Below, piece after piece: positions 42,277-51,051 of a stretch of 64,000 bases of DNA. The stretch's first letter is position 1. The number at the start of each line of letters is the position of its first letter. This DNA comes from Paraburkholderia nodosa DSM 21604 (GTDB lineage: Bacteria; Pseudomonadota; Gammaproteobacteria; Burkholderiales; Burkholderiaceae). A model generated the notes under the pieces. It worked only from the letters and a program-made list of their open reading frames with translations, did no database searches and was not told the DNA's origin. Position numbers and translations under genes: made by a program. The stretch covers positions 58,522 to 122,521 of the forward strand of contig NZ_JAFA01000025.1 of the NCBI RefSeq assembly GCF_000519185.1. Direction: 5' to 3'.

Positions 42277-43239
42277 ATGCTAAGGGTACTCGAACCGGGC
42301 GACTACTTCGGCACCACTTCCCTGCGATACGGGGATGACGGCATCTCGGTCGTGGAGACCAATTTCGCAACGGATCTGATCATCCCGCAGCACGAACATG
42401 TCAATGCGTTTTTCTGTTTCGTGCTGAACGGCTGCGGAACACGATCCTGGCCGGCACGCCGTGGCGAAGACGGGCCGATGTCACTGACGTTTTTCCCCGC
42501 AGGCGTGCCACATGCAAATAGTTGGTACGGGGCCGGCGGGAAGGCGCTCCATCTCGAGTTTTCGTCCTCGTGGACACAGCGGCTTGGAGCCCGGACTCGG
42601 GTCCTCGATCGTCCAGATGACTTTGCGAGTGGAGCACCGCTGTCGTTCATGCACCGCCTGGTCCGAGAATGCCGTGAGCAGGATTCTGCTACGTCGTTGG
42701 CAGTTGAAGGGCTGGTACTCGAACTCCTTGCCGCGTGCGAGCGGTCCGTCCCGCGTGCGGCGACGGTTGGCGGTTCACGCCGATGGCTCGCTCGCGTGGA
42801 AGCGTTGCTGCACGATCGCTTTCGCGAGGCGTTGACGCTGGATGAAATTGCTTCGGATAACCATGTTTGCGCCGATCACCTTGCGCGTGAATTCCGCAAG
42901 CACTTTGGCTGTACCGTCGGGGAGTACGTGCGCCAGCTTCGGCTCGATTTCGCATGCGCTCAATTGACCAGTGGACGCCATTCGCTCGCAGCGATTGCCG
43001 AGGCCGCCGGTTTCGCCGACCAAAGCCACTTTACGCGCGTCTTTCGGCGCAGGATGGGGCTGACACCAGGCGCGTACCGCGCGCAGTGCTTGAAGATCGC
43101 TCCTGTACCAAAGATTGACGTTCCGGTACAAGACCAGCAGAGCCGCGACGGCCTAGAGTGGCTCGCATGTTCGACACGAACTAACGTTCCTGGAGATCAA
43201 TGTGAGCACCGATGCCTTTCCGTATCTGACCCGCCTTAA
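42277..43239 (+). CDS. AraC family regulator with N-terminal cupin domain
   Basis: 320 residues from ATG 42277. An N-terminal AraC-binding cupin ('IPQHEHVNAFFCFVLNG', 'LTFFPAGVPHANSW') precedes two HTH motifs ('LTLDEIASDNHVCADHLARE', 'FRKHFGCTVGEYVRQLRLDF', 'IAEAAGFADQSHFTRVFRRR'). The last 45 residues after the HTH are unlike the family and overlap the start of the cupin gene by 38 nt in another frame, perhaps because an earlier stop was lost. Inducer unknown. Confidence 0.85.
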   Translation: MLRVLEPGDYFGTTSLRYGDDGISVVETNFATDLIIPQHEHVNAFFCFVLNGCGTRSWPARRGEDGPMSLTFFPAGVPHANSWYGAGGKALHLEFSSSWTQRLGARTRVLDRPDDFASGAPLSFMHRLVRECREQDSATSLAVEGLVLELLAACERSVPRAATVGGSRRWLARVEALLHDRFREALTLDEIASDNHVCADHLAREFRKHFGCTVGEYVRQLRLDFACAQLTSGRHSLAAIAEAAGFADQSHFTRVFRRRMGLTPGAYRAQCLKIAPVPKIDVPVQDQQSRDGLEWLACSTRTNVPGDQCEHRCLSVSDPP

Positions 43240-43594
43240 CGTCCTCTACTCCTTCGGCGAAATCATCGACGTGCCCGCCCTCGTGGCCGCAAACCGCCAC
43301 CCCTGGTACAACCAGACGCTATGCGAGGTGAACCAGTCGGTCGTCCGGCTGGGTGTCGTGCAGGGCGAATATCACTGGCACAAACATGACGCAGAAGACG
43401 AGTTCTTTTATGTCGTAAGCGGACACTTCCTGATCGATCTCGAAGACCGGGTCATCGATTTGAGCCCGGGACAAGCGTTTGTCGTGCGTAAAGGCCTGCT
43501 GCATCGACCGCGCGCGCCGGAGAAGACGGTGATCCTGATGGTCGAGGCGGCGGGAATCGTTCCCACGGGCGACACATTAACCCCGCTCGTCTGA
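43202..43594 (+). CDS. Single-domain cupin protein
   Basis: 130 residues from GTG 43202, with GGAG 10 nt upstream. Cupin motif 1 is 'EYHWHKHDAEDEFFYVVSG' (two His, Glu) and motif 2 'PGQAFVVRKGLLHRP' (His). It belongs to the mannose-6-phosphate-isomerase-like small cupins of unknown function. It overlaps the AraC gene end, so probably co-expressed. A role as KdgF-like pectin helper is tempting because a GH28 gene follows, but the motif match is only to generic cupins. Confidence 0.78.
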   Translation: MSTDAFPYLTRLNVLYSFGEIIDVPALVAANRHPWYNQTLCEVNQSVVRLGVVQGEYHWHKHDAEDEFFYVVSGHFLIDLEDRVIDLSPGQAFVVRKGLLHRPRAPEKTVILMVEAAGIVPTGDTLTPLV

Positions 43595-43864
43595 CAAATT
43601 TACAATACCGTAAGCTACCCGCCGCCACGGGCCATATCCCAGAAACCCAGGTACACCACCTAGATAAATCTGATTGACGATTTCGATGTCGTCTGACAAC
43701 AATATCCATAGTGATCGAGTCAGCCGCTCCTGTTCGATCTCGTCGCTGTAACCGTGCCTCTTCCGTTCGCATTAGCGTCGCCACGCGGCCCAATCGCCGC
43801 CGAAGTCCGGCCGTCACCCCTGCAGCAAAACAATTCCACGAGACAACATAGGAGAACGAATCAA

Positions 43865-46057
43865 ATGGCAACCCATGACCAGGACGATCCCCTACCCACC
43901 GAAGCCCGCAACCATGCGCCCGCCTCGCCCAAACGGCGCGCGTTCATGGCCTTTGCCGGCGCATCCGCAGGCGCAAGCCTCCTCGCCGCCAGCCGCGCAG
44001 CGGCAGCAGCCGACTCCATGTTTCCCACGCCTGCCACATTCGGAGGAAAGATTCCGCAGCCGCCCGGGCACGCCGCGGGCGATCCGATCTGGGGCCCGGA
44101 GGGCCAGGCCACGGCGATCATCAGGAGGCTTGCCCACGTCGATCGCTCGCTGTTTTCCCGCGCCGATTTTCACGTAACGAGCTACGGTGCACGCATACTC
44201 CCCGCCTCCGCGCTGATTACGTCGACCGCCTGGCCGGGCGGCAAGATTCCATGGGTGACGGGCGGCACCGAACAGACCGCGCATCCGACCAGCGACCTGC
44301 AAAGCCCGGGCTCGGGCGTGATGGTGCCGTGCGACTACACGGGCACGCAATATGACTCGTGCACCGCGATCAATACGGCGATTGTCGACGCGAGCCGTGC
44401 CGGTGGCGGCCGCGTGGTGGTGCCGGCCGGCAACTGGTACTGCGGCGGTCCGATCGTGCTGCTGAGCCATGTGAACCTCCACCTGGAATCAGGCTGCACG
44501 ATCTATTTCAGCCCGAATCCCGCCGACTATGCGAAAAACGGCCCGTACAAGACGGCGAACGGCAATCTGTACCACACGCGCTGGCAGGCGAACGACTGCC
44601 TGAATTTCGGCTCGCCGATTTATGCATTCCGCCAGACCAACATTGCCGTGACCGCCGATGACAATACCTGCGTGCTGAACGGTCAGGCGATGACGCCGAT
44701 GCAACTGAGCACCCAGGCGCCCACCTCGTGCTGGTGGACCTACAAGGGAAGCAGCAACACCTATGGCTGCGCGGGTTCTTCAACGCCGTCACAAGCCTAT
44801 GTGAATCCGAACAACGTCGCGCTAACGAGCCTCCCCGCTGGCCAGATCCAGAACCCGCAGGCGAACGTCTCCTTCACGAATCAGTACGGCGTCACGACTT
44901 CGCTGATGACCCTGCTCACGGGCGCGGGCTGGAACCAGGACCAGAACTATCTGCCCGCACTCTCCGAGCTGCGCGTGCCGTTCGAGAACCGCATTTTCGG
45001 CAACGGTCACTTTCTGCGTCCGTGCATGATCGAGTTCATCGGCTGCACCAACGTGTATCTGCAGAACTACCACACGCAGAACACGCCGTTCTGGCAGCAC
45101 CATCCGACCGATTGCACGAACGTGGTGATCGACGGCGTGTTTGCCGACAGCATCGGACCGAACAACGACGGTTTCGATCCGGACGCGTGCAATCACGTGC
45201 TGGTGCAAAACGTTCAGTTCAACACCGGCGACGACTGCATCGCGATCAAGTCCGGCAAGTATCTCGACACCGAGTACGGTCCGATGCAGAACATCGTCGT
45301 GCAGAACTGCACGATGCAAAGCGGCCACGGCGGTCTGACGATCGGCAGCGAAATGAGCGCGGGCGTGCGCAACGTCTACGCCCGCAACCTGACGATGCAA
45401 AACGAGAACTGGGCGAGCAATCCGCTCAATATCGCGCTGCGGTTCAAGAGCAACATGAATCGCGGCGGGTTCATCAACAACGTCTGGATCAACGGCGTGA
45501 CGCTCGCCAACGGCGTGAACCTCGCGGGGAAATACGGCGGCGGCTCGCTGGGCGCGGCGATCAGCAAGATCACGGGCACGGGCACGACCGGTCTCGCAAC
45601 GAACCCGTCGACGGGCCAGGGCGGCCTGATCACGTTCGACTGCGATTACAGCCCGTCCGGCGACGCGGTGCGCTGGAGTCCGTCGGTAATCAGCAACATC
45701 AACATCACCAACGTGAACGCGAGCAACGTGTCGGGCGCGGTGTCCTACTCGATGCCTTCGGGCTTCGTCGCCGGGTCGAACTCGTGCTTCCAGGCGATCG
45801 TCATGCAGGGCCCCGAGGCGGTCGATTACAACGGTCCGCTGCCGGTGCCGACCGTGAGTCCGATCAGCGGCGTCACGATCTCGCACTGCAACCTCGGCAA
45901 CCCGGTGTGCACGGGCGCGGTGCCGACAACACCTTCGACATCGGCGACGGCCGCGCCCGGGCCGCTTTTCGCGAGCAACGTGAGCGGCATTACGCTGACC
46001 AATGTGGTGATCGCGGGCACCACGTACAACACGTCGCTGACCGCACCGGCGACCTGA
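43865..46057 (+). CDS. Tat-exported glycoside hydrolase family 28 protein (polygalacturonase type)
   Basis: 730 residues, longer than typical GH28 (about 400-550). A twin-arginine signal lies at the N-terminus ('SPKRRAFMAFAGASAGASLL', Arg24-Arg25). A right-handed beta-helix with repeated short strands spans about 130-690. The four GH28 active-site motifs are present in order: 'NNDGFDP' (Asp435), 'TGDDCIAIKSG' (Asp456-457), 'SGHGGLTIGSEM' (His488) and 'RFKS' (Arg526, Lys528). It should cleave alpha-1,4-galacturonan or a related pectic or rhamnogalacturonan chain outside the cytoplasm. It is a plausible feeder for the uronate module at 1-3.9 kb. Confidence 0.9.
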   Translation: MATHDQDDPLPTEARNHAPASPKRRAFMAFAGASAGASLLAASRAAAAADSMFPTPATFGGKIPQPPGHAAGDPIWGPEGQATAIIRRLAHVDRSLFSRADFHVTSYGARILPASALITSTAWPGGKIPWVTGGTEQTAHPTSDLQSPGSGVMVPCDYTGTQYDSCTAINTAIVDASRAGGGRVVVPAGNWYCGGPIVLLSHVNLHLESGCTIYFSPNPADYAKNGPYKTANGNLYHTRWQANDCLNFGSPIYAFRQTNIAVTADDNTCVLNGQAMTPMQLSTQAPTSCWWTYKGSSNTYGCAGSSTPSQAYVNPNNVALTSLPAGQIQNPQANVSFTNQYGVTTSLMTLLTGAGWNQDQNYLPALSELRVPFENRIFGNGHFLRPCMIEFIGCTNVYLQNYHTQNTPFWQHHPTDCTNVVIDGVFADSIGPNNDGFDPDACNHVLVQNVQFNTGDDCIAIKSGKYLDTEYGPMQNIVVQNCTMQSGHGGLTIGSEMSAGVRNVYARNLTMQNENWASNPLNIALRFKSNMNRGGFINNVWINGVTLANGVNLAGKYGGGSLGAAISKITGTGTTGLATNPSTGQGGLITFDCDYSPSGDAVRWSPSVISNINITNVNASNVSGAVSYSMPSGFVAGSNSCFQAIVMQGPEAVDYNGPLPVPTVSPISGVTISHCNLGNPVCTGAVPTTPSTSATAAPGPLFASNVSGITLTNVVIAGTTYNTSLTAPAT

Positions 46058-46111
46058 TGCCGACGCACATGGACGCGGGCAACCGCGTGCGTGTGCGCGG
46101 CGATCGGTTCG

Positions 46112-46309
46112 TCAGCGTGGTTCCTTGTCTGCCGGAGGCTGCCGGCGCTTCGGCGCCGGCTCATCTCCGGACTGCACCGGCTCGCGCGTACAAGCGTCCG
46201 GCGGCATGACAAAGGGAATGTCGTCGCGGCAACATGCATACACCGGAAACCCGTACGCGTTCGTCCCGACGATGGTCGTGGGTCCGTGCAGCGGGCACAC
46301 CGCCTTCAT
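46112..46309 (-). CDS. Small Cys-containing hypothetical protein
   Basis: 65 residues from ATG 46309 behind GGGAGG. 'MKAVCPLHGPTTIVGTNAYG', then 'FPVYACCRDDIPFVMPPDAC', carry four Cys and two His-like ligands, suggesting a small metal site. It follows the HiPIP gene by 58 nt in the same direction. No family recognised. Confidence 0.6.
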   Translation of the reverse strand: MKAVCPLHGPTTIVGTNAYGFPVYACCRDDIPFVMPPDACTREPVQSGDEPAPKRRQPPADKEPR

Positions 46310-46367
46310 GGTGCCTCCCGAAACTCATTGCTCGATGGCTTGTAGCATACCCCTCGCGGGGCATGGC

Positions 46368-46679
46368 TCAGGCTTTCTTCACGTAGGCATTGCACCAGCC
46401 TTTGGCGTCGACGATCTTGCCGCCATAGGTCGCGCACGGGCCATTCGGCGCGCCCGGCTTGCCCTGAAACAGCTGGCAGTTCGCGCAGGTCTGCCCCGCC
46501 TGGAAGCGCGGGAACTTGGTCTTGTCGACTTTGCTCGCGTCGGTTTTGTAGCCGAGCGCCATGGCGGTCGGGTCGCTCTCGGAGAGCACCGGCGCGTCGG
46601 CGCGCGATTCGCTGGAAAGCGCCGCCGTGGAAGCCACGGAGGCGGCGAGGATCATGAAGCGACGACGGGAAAGCGGCAT
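46368..46679 (-). CDS. Tat-exported high-potential iron-sulfur protein (HiPIP)
   Basis: 103 residues from ATG 46679, with a twin-arginine signal ('MPLSRRRFMILAASVASTAA', RRRF). The mature part has the HiPIP cluster ligands Cys65, Cys68, Cys82 and Cys96 ('TCANCQLFQG', 'GPCATYGG', 'GWCNAYVKKA'). HiPIPs are periplasmic electron carriers that hold a preformed [4Fe-4S] cluster and therefore need Tat export. AGGAG is upstream. A four-residue C-terminal end matches the family. Confidence 0.92.
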   Translation of the reverse strand: MPLSRRRFMILAASVASTAALSSESRADAPVLSESDPTAMALGYKTDASKVDKTKFPRFQAGQTCANCQLFQGKPGAPNGPCATYGGKIVDAKGWCNAYVKKA

Positions 46680-46903
46680 GGTGGGGCTCCTGAGCATGGA
46701 ACGTACCCGGCTCTCGTGGTTGCTGATCAGGCGGCCGGTTCGTTCGTGTTTTTTCCGTGTGCTATTTATTTATATCACTTCGTGATGCGTTGTAAAGAAC
46801 GGAAACATTGCAGCACTTCGCATGGCGCCTTTAATTATTTCGTTATACCAGGCAATTTTCATGGCGATCGCAAACGCGACGCCACAACGGCGCCGCATCG
46901 GTT

Positions 46904-47917
46904 TCACCACGCCGCGCAGACCTTGCCGAAATGCGCCCCGGCCTGCTGATGACGGAACGCATCGGCCAGCTCGTCCAGCCCGAACGTACGGTCGAGCACG
47001 GGGCGAATGCCAGCCTGGTCGAGCGCCGCGACGTAGTCTTGCTGCTGGCGCCGGGTGCCCACGATCAAGCCCTGCAGGCGCGCCTGCTTCGCCATCAGTA
47101 CGGAGGTCGGCACGGTGCCTTCGCGTCCGGTCAACACGCCGATCAGCGCGATGTGGCCGCCCACGCGCACCGCGTCGATCGACTGGGCGAGCGTGCCCGG
47201 GCCGCCGACTTCGATCACGTGATCCACGCCCTTGCCGCCCGTCATGTCGCGCACGAGCGCGCCCCACTTTTCGTGTTGCCGGTAGTTGACCACCTGGTCC
47301 GCGCCCAGCGCCTTCGCACGCGCCAGCTTCTCGTCCGACGATGACGTGACGATGACCGAAGCGCCCATTATCCGCGCGATCTGCAACGCCGCGATCGACA
47401 CGCCGCCGGTGCCGAGCGTCAGCACGGTGTCGCCGGCCTTGAGGCCACCCTCGGCCACCAGCGCACGCCATGCGGTGAGCCCCGCCGTCGTGATCGTCGC
47501 CGCCTCGGCATAGGTCCAGCCGCGCGGCGCGAGCGTGAAGGCGCTCGCGGGCCGCACGGCGTGCAAGGTCGCGAAGCCGTCCACGCCGTCGCCGGGGGTC
47601 TGCGCGAAGTTGCCCACGGCCTGCCACGGCAGACCGTCTGCCCATTGCGGGAAGAAGCACGACACCACGTGGTCGCCGCGCTTGAATTCCGTCACGCCCG
47701 CGCCGACCGCCGACACCACGCCCGCGCCATCGGACATCAGCACGCGTCCATCCGCCGTGGGGATCGCGCCGTTGGCCACCAGCAGGTCGTGAAAATTGAG
47801 CGACGTGGCGTGAAGCTCCACGCGGATCTCGCCGGCGCCCGGCGCGCCGGGCTCGGCGATATCGCGCAGCTCGATGCGGTCGAGCCCGCCCGGCGCACGC
47901 ACCACGGCGGCCTTCAT
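46904..47917 (-). CDS. Zinc-independent medium-chain alcohol dehydrogenase / quinone oxidoreductase family
   Basis: 337 residues from ATG 47917. The fold is shown by 'LHATSLNFHDLLVANG', the dinucleotide loop 'TLGTGGVSIAALQIAR' and 'TSSSDEKLARAKALGADQVV'. Zinc-binding Cys residues of classical ADHs are absent, so it groups with MDR quinone-oxidoreductase-like enzymes using NAD(P)H. Start overlaps the stop of the upstream SRPBCC gene (ATGA), a coupled pair, divergent from a LysR gene. Confidence 0.86.
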   Translation of the reverse strand: MKAAVVRAPGGLDRIELRDIAEPGAPGAGEIRVELHATSLNFHDLLVANGAIPTADGRVLMSDGAGVVSAVGAGVTEFKRGDHVVSCFFPQWADGLPWQAVGNFAQTPGDGVDGFATLHAVRPASAFTLAPRGWTYAEAATITTAGLTAWRALVAEGGLKAGDTVLTLGTGGVSIAALQIARIMGASVIVTSSSDEKLARAKALGADQVVNYRQHEKWGALVRDMTGGKGVDHVIEVGGPGTLAQSIDAVRVGGHIALIGVLTGREGTVPTSVLMAKQARLQGLIVGTRRQQQDYVAALDQAGIRPVLDRTFGLDELADAFRHQQAGAHFGKVCAAW

Positions 47918-48435
47918 TGCCGTGCTCCCTTCGCCTTGCGCGCAGCGTCGATCAGGCCGTCGAGCCAGTCCTGGTGCCCGTTGATCATCGGATTCGGGTG
48001 CGTTTTCGCCAGCGTCACAGCCGGTTTGCCCTTCTGCGATTCCTGCGTGAGCACGCGCACGCGGCCGCCGGAAAGGTCTTCGATCAGCCACGCGTGAATC
48101 ACGTCCAGACGCGTTTCTGCGTCGCCCTCGGCCCAGCCGTGCCACGCCACACGTGCGGGCTGGCCCGCGGTCGGCGGCTCGTGCTCGGTCACTTTGGCCT
48201 GTACCGGAAAGCCGAAGGTCTTGAAGTGAAAACGCGCGCCCGCGCTCAGTTCGGGGCCCAGGCCGTCGTGGAAGCCGACATCCGCGGAATTGCTGTAATA
48301 GCTCGGCCACACGGTCGCGTTGTTCAGCAGCGGCCAGACGTCGGCGGTGGAGAGGCCCGCCACGATCACTTCGTTGGAACAGAAGTTATCGGTCGTGCCG
48401 GGCAAGTAGTCTTCGGGCCAGAAAATCTCGTTCAT
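47914..48435 (-). CDS. SRPBCC (START-like) family protein
   Basis: 173 residues from ATG 48435. 'NEIFWPEDYLPGTTDNFCSN', 'WPLLNNATVWPSYYSNSADV' and 'ARFHFKTFGFPVQAKVTEHE' match SRPBCC-domain proteins that bind hydrophobic ligands. Coupled by 4-nt overlap to the MDR oxidoreductase, and probably a cyclase, dehydratase or ligand carrier of the same pathway; divergent from a LysR gene. Confidence 0.8.
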   Translation of the reverse strand: MNEIFWPEDYLPGTTDNFCSNEVIVAGLSTADVWPLLNNATVWPSYYSNSADVGFHDGLGPELSAGARFHFKTFGFPVQAKVTEHEPPTAGQPARVAWHGWAEGDAETRLDVIHAWLIEDLSGGRVRVLTQESQKGKPAVTLAKTHPNPMINGHQDWLDGLIDAARKAKGARQ

Positions 48436-48554
48436 GTTCGTTACCTTTCGATGCTGTCGGTTAGGTGCGGTGGACACGAGAAATCATGCGGGCTATGCTG
48501 AAATAAATCCAATCGCGGATCATTATCCCCGCCATAAACCGTATTGATATCAGA

Positions 48555-49457
48555 ATGCTCGATCTGAACCTCTTGCGGGCGCTCGACGCCCTGCTCGACG
48601 AACGCAACGTCACGCGCGCCGCGCAGCGTCTGTCGCTCACGCAGCCGGCCGTGAGCGCGATGCTGACGCGTCTGCGTGAGAGTTTCGGCGATCCGCTGTT
48701 CGTGCGCTCGCAACGTGGCATCGTGCCCACCGAGCGCGCGCTGCAACTGGCCGCGCCGCTCAAGCAGGTGCTCAGCGAGATCGAGCGGATGCTGCAGCCG
48801 CAGGCCTTCGCGCCGGCCGAGGCCGAGATGACGCTCACCCTCGCTTCGACCGACTACGCGCTGCGCGCAGTCGTCGTGCCGTATCTCGCGCGGCTGCGGG
48901 AAACGGCGCCCGGCGTGCGCGCCGTGATCGTGCCGGTGCAGCACGAGCGCCTGCAGGCGCAACTGGAAAGCGGCGACGTGGATCTGGCCCTGATCACCCC
49001 GGAGACCACGCCCGCCGACCTGCATGCGCGCCGCCTGTTCGACGAACGCTACGTGTGCGTGATGCGCGCGGACCATCCCGCCGCCGCGCGGCGGCTCACG
49101 CTGGAGCGCTTTTGCGCGCTCGATCACGCGCTGGTGTCGTATGCGGGCGGGAGCCTGAGCGGCGTCACGGACGAGGCGCTCGCGCGCGTGGGGCGCGCAC
49201 GGCGCGTGACGGTGTCGGTGAACAGCTTTCTCGTGCTGCCCGATATCTTGCTGACAAGCGATCTCATTGCGGTCGTGCCGTCACGGCTCGTGAAGGACGC
49301 GCAGGGGCTCGCCGTGGTCGAGCCGCCGCTCGCGATACCGGGGTTCACCAAGACGCTCGCGTGGCACGAGCGCACGCATCGCTCGCCAGGGCATCAGTGG
49401 GCTCGGGCGTTGTTGTTCGAGACGTGTGAGGGATTGGCGGGCGAGGCGCCGGGGTGA
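48555..49457 (+). CDS. LysR family regulator (NodD-like) divergent from SRPBCC/MDR
   Basis: 300 residues. HTH 'DLNLLRALDALLDERNVTRA' and 'RLSLTQPAVSAMLTRLRESF' belong to the NodD/SyrM group; the effector domain contains 'LALITPETTPADLHARRLFD'. It lies 119 nt from the SRPBCC gene start. TGATATCA near its start is a small palindrome in the promoter. Confidence 0.87.
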   Translation: MLDLNLLRALDALLDERNVTRAAQRLSLTQPAVSAMLTRLRESFGDPLFVRSQRGIVPTERALQLAAPLKQVLSEIERMLQPQAFAPAEAEMTLTLASTDYALRAVVVPYLARLRETAPGVRAVIVPVQHERLQAQLESGDVDLALITPETTPADLHARRLFDERYVCVMRADHPAAARRLTLERFCALDHALVSYAGGSLSGVTDEALARVGRARRVTVSVNSFLVLPDILLTSDLIAVVPSRLVKDAQGLAVVEPPLAIPGFTKTLAWHERTHRSPGHQWARALLFETCEGLAGEAPG

Positions 49458-49506
49458 CGTGTCACGTATCGGCAGTTCGCAGTGAACGGCAACGCGCAAA
49501 AGGCCA

Positions 49507-49968
49507 TCAGCAGGACGGGCTGCCGTTGGCCGTGCAGAACGCCGCGGGCGCACCCGCGATGAGAGGAAGCGGCGTGACGGGCCGCGGCGGTGGCGGCGCA
49601 ATCCTCACGGCGCCGCACCACGAGGTATGGCTGTGCCCCGCGCTGGGCACGCAGGGCGCAACGGTCGCGCGCAACTCCTCGGCCACTTCCTCGCTCAGTT
49701 CGTTGCGCTCGCGCGCTTCGAGCGCGGGCCGCAGCTGGTCGTCCAGCCAGGACGCAAACGCGACGACACAGCCCGCCGCGACGGCCAGCAGCATGACCCG
49801 CGCCTTGTGCTCGCGCAGCTTGATGAGCAGGCGCACGGCAGCCGGTCGGCCTGCGATGGGCGCCTCGCGCCCGGCGGCGGCCCGCACTGCCGCTCCTTCG
49901 ATGATTCTCGTTGCCACTTTGTATTCGTTTTGCTCTTGTGATTGCGCCTGGCGCCCGTATCGAGGCAT
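49507..49968 (-). CDS. Hypothetical protein with one transmembrane helix
   Basis: 153 residues. A single hydrophobic helix ('VMLLAVAAGCVVAFASWL') follows a basic N-terminus; the C-terminus carries several Cys and Pro residues ('APCVPSAGHSHTSWCGAVRI'). No family was recognised and no strong ribosome site is seen, so this gene is uncertain. It lies between two LysR genes. Confidence 0.4.
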   Translation of the reverse strand: MPRYGRQAQSQEQNEYKVATRIIEGAAVRAAAGREAPIAGRPAAVRLLIKLREHKARVMLLAVAAGCVVAFASWLDDQLRPALEARERNELSEEVAEELRATVAPCVPSAGHSHTSWCGAVRIAPPPPRPVTPLPLIAGAPAAFCTANGSPSC

Positions 49969-50027
49969 ACGGGTTAACGGCAGGTCGGAGCAATCCGAAA
50001 GGGGCGCAACGAAAATATTTGAAAGCC

Positions 50028-50936
50028 TCAGCGGGCCTCGCGCGAACGCTCCGCAAACGCAAACACGGTTTCGCGGAACCGCGCCACCGCCGGATTGCGC
50101 ACGGCGGGCTTCGTCACGAGATGCAGCGGCGCACGAAATGCCTCGTCCCCAGCCACGCGGCAGTAGCGCACGCTCTCCTGCTGGTAGCGCCGCATGGAAG
50201 CCGGCACGAGCGTCACGCCGCCGCCCGCGGCCACGAGATTGATCGCGGTGACCATGCGCGGCACCTCGTCGACCACGCGCAACTGCACGCCCTGGGCTTC
50301 GCAGGCGCGCACGAAATCGGCGTACATGCCTGGGGCGCCAGGCCGCCGCACGAAGATGAACGGCTCGCCCGCCAGGCGCTTGAGCGACACCGCCCGCGTC
50401 CCCGCCAGCCGGTGGCCCACCGGCAGCACGAGCAGCATGTGCTCCTGGGCGATGCGCTCGAAGCGCAGTTCAGCGGGCGTCTCGATCGGCTTGCGCAGGA
50501 TCGCCACATCGACGTGCCCGTTCATCATCATCTCGATGATCTCGGCCGCGTTGATCTCGCTGAGCTCGATGGCGATGTCGGGATGCGCGTCGCGATACGC
50601 GCGGATCACGGCTGGCGCGAGCGGATGAAACGCGGCCGAACTCGTGAGCGCCACATGCAGCTTGCCCACCTGCCCGAGCGCCACCCGCCGCGCGTGCGTG
50701 ACGCCCTGCTCCAGCGTGCGCAGAAGGTTGCGCGCGCAAGCAGCGAACGCCTCGCCCGGCGCGGTCAGTTCCACGCCGCGCGGCTGCCGCGTGAACAGCG
50801 CAAAGCCCAGTTCCTGCTCGAGTTCCTGGATCTGCTGCGAGAGCGGCGGTTGCTGCATATGCAGGCGCGCGGCCGCGCGCGTGAACTGGCGCTCTTCGCA
50901 AACCGCGAGGAAATAGCGCAGGTGACGTAGCTCCAT
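50028..50936 (-). CDS. LysR family regulator (CatM/BenM-like)
   Basis: 302 residues from ATG 50936 (HTH 'MELRHLRYFLAVCEERQFTR', then 'AAARLHMQQPPLSQQIQELE'), the aromatic-acid-type LysR N-terminus. The effector domain includes 'KLHVALTSSAAFHPLAPAVI'. Divergent from an MHS permease and alpha/beta hydrolase unit, and probably its activator. Confidence 0.88.
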   Translation of the reverse strand: MELRHLRYFLAVCEERQFTRAAARLHMQQPPLSQQIQELEQELGFALFTRQPRGVELTAPGEAFAACARNLLRTLEQGVTHARRVALGQVGKLHVALTSSAAFHPLAPAVIRAYRDAHPDIAIELSEINAAEIIEMMMNGHVDVAILRKPIETPAELRFERIAQEHMLLVLPVGHRLAGTRAVSLKRLAGEPFIFVRRPGAPGMYADFVRACEAQGVQLRVVDEVPRMVTAINLVAAGGGVTLVPASMRRYQQESVRYCRVAGDEAFRAPLHLVTKPAVRNPAVARFRETVFAFAERSREAR

Positions 50937-51051
50937 CGGGACGCTCCGGTATAGGTCTTGGATATGGCAACCCCATCCGATATGTATTTTACATTTGCCG
51001 CACAACTCCCTAGTCTGTGAGGAAAATACCAACGACGACCTCCGGAGACAT

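Noticed and set aside
43202..43594. KdgF-type pectin helper identity for the cupin
   Set aside because: The cupin motifs fit generic small cupins; no KdgF-specific pattern can be claimed from the sequence.
46125..46949. Plus-strand 274-codon frame opposite the HiPIP genes
   Set aside because: Shadow of the minus-strand HiPIP and small Cys gene; no motif.
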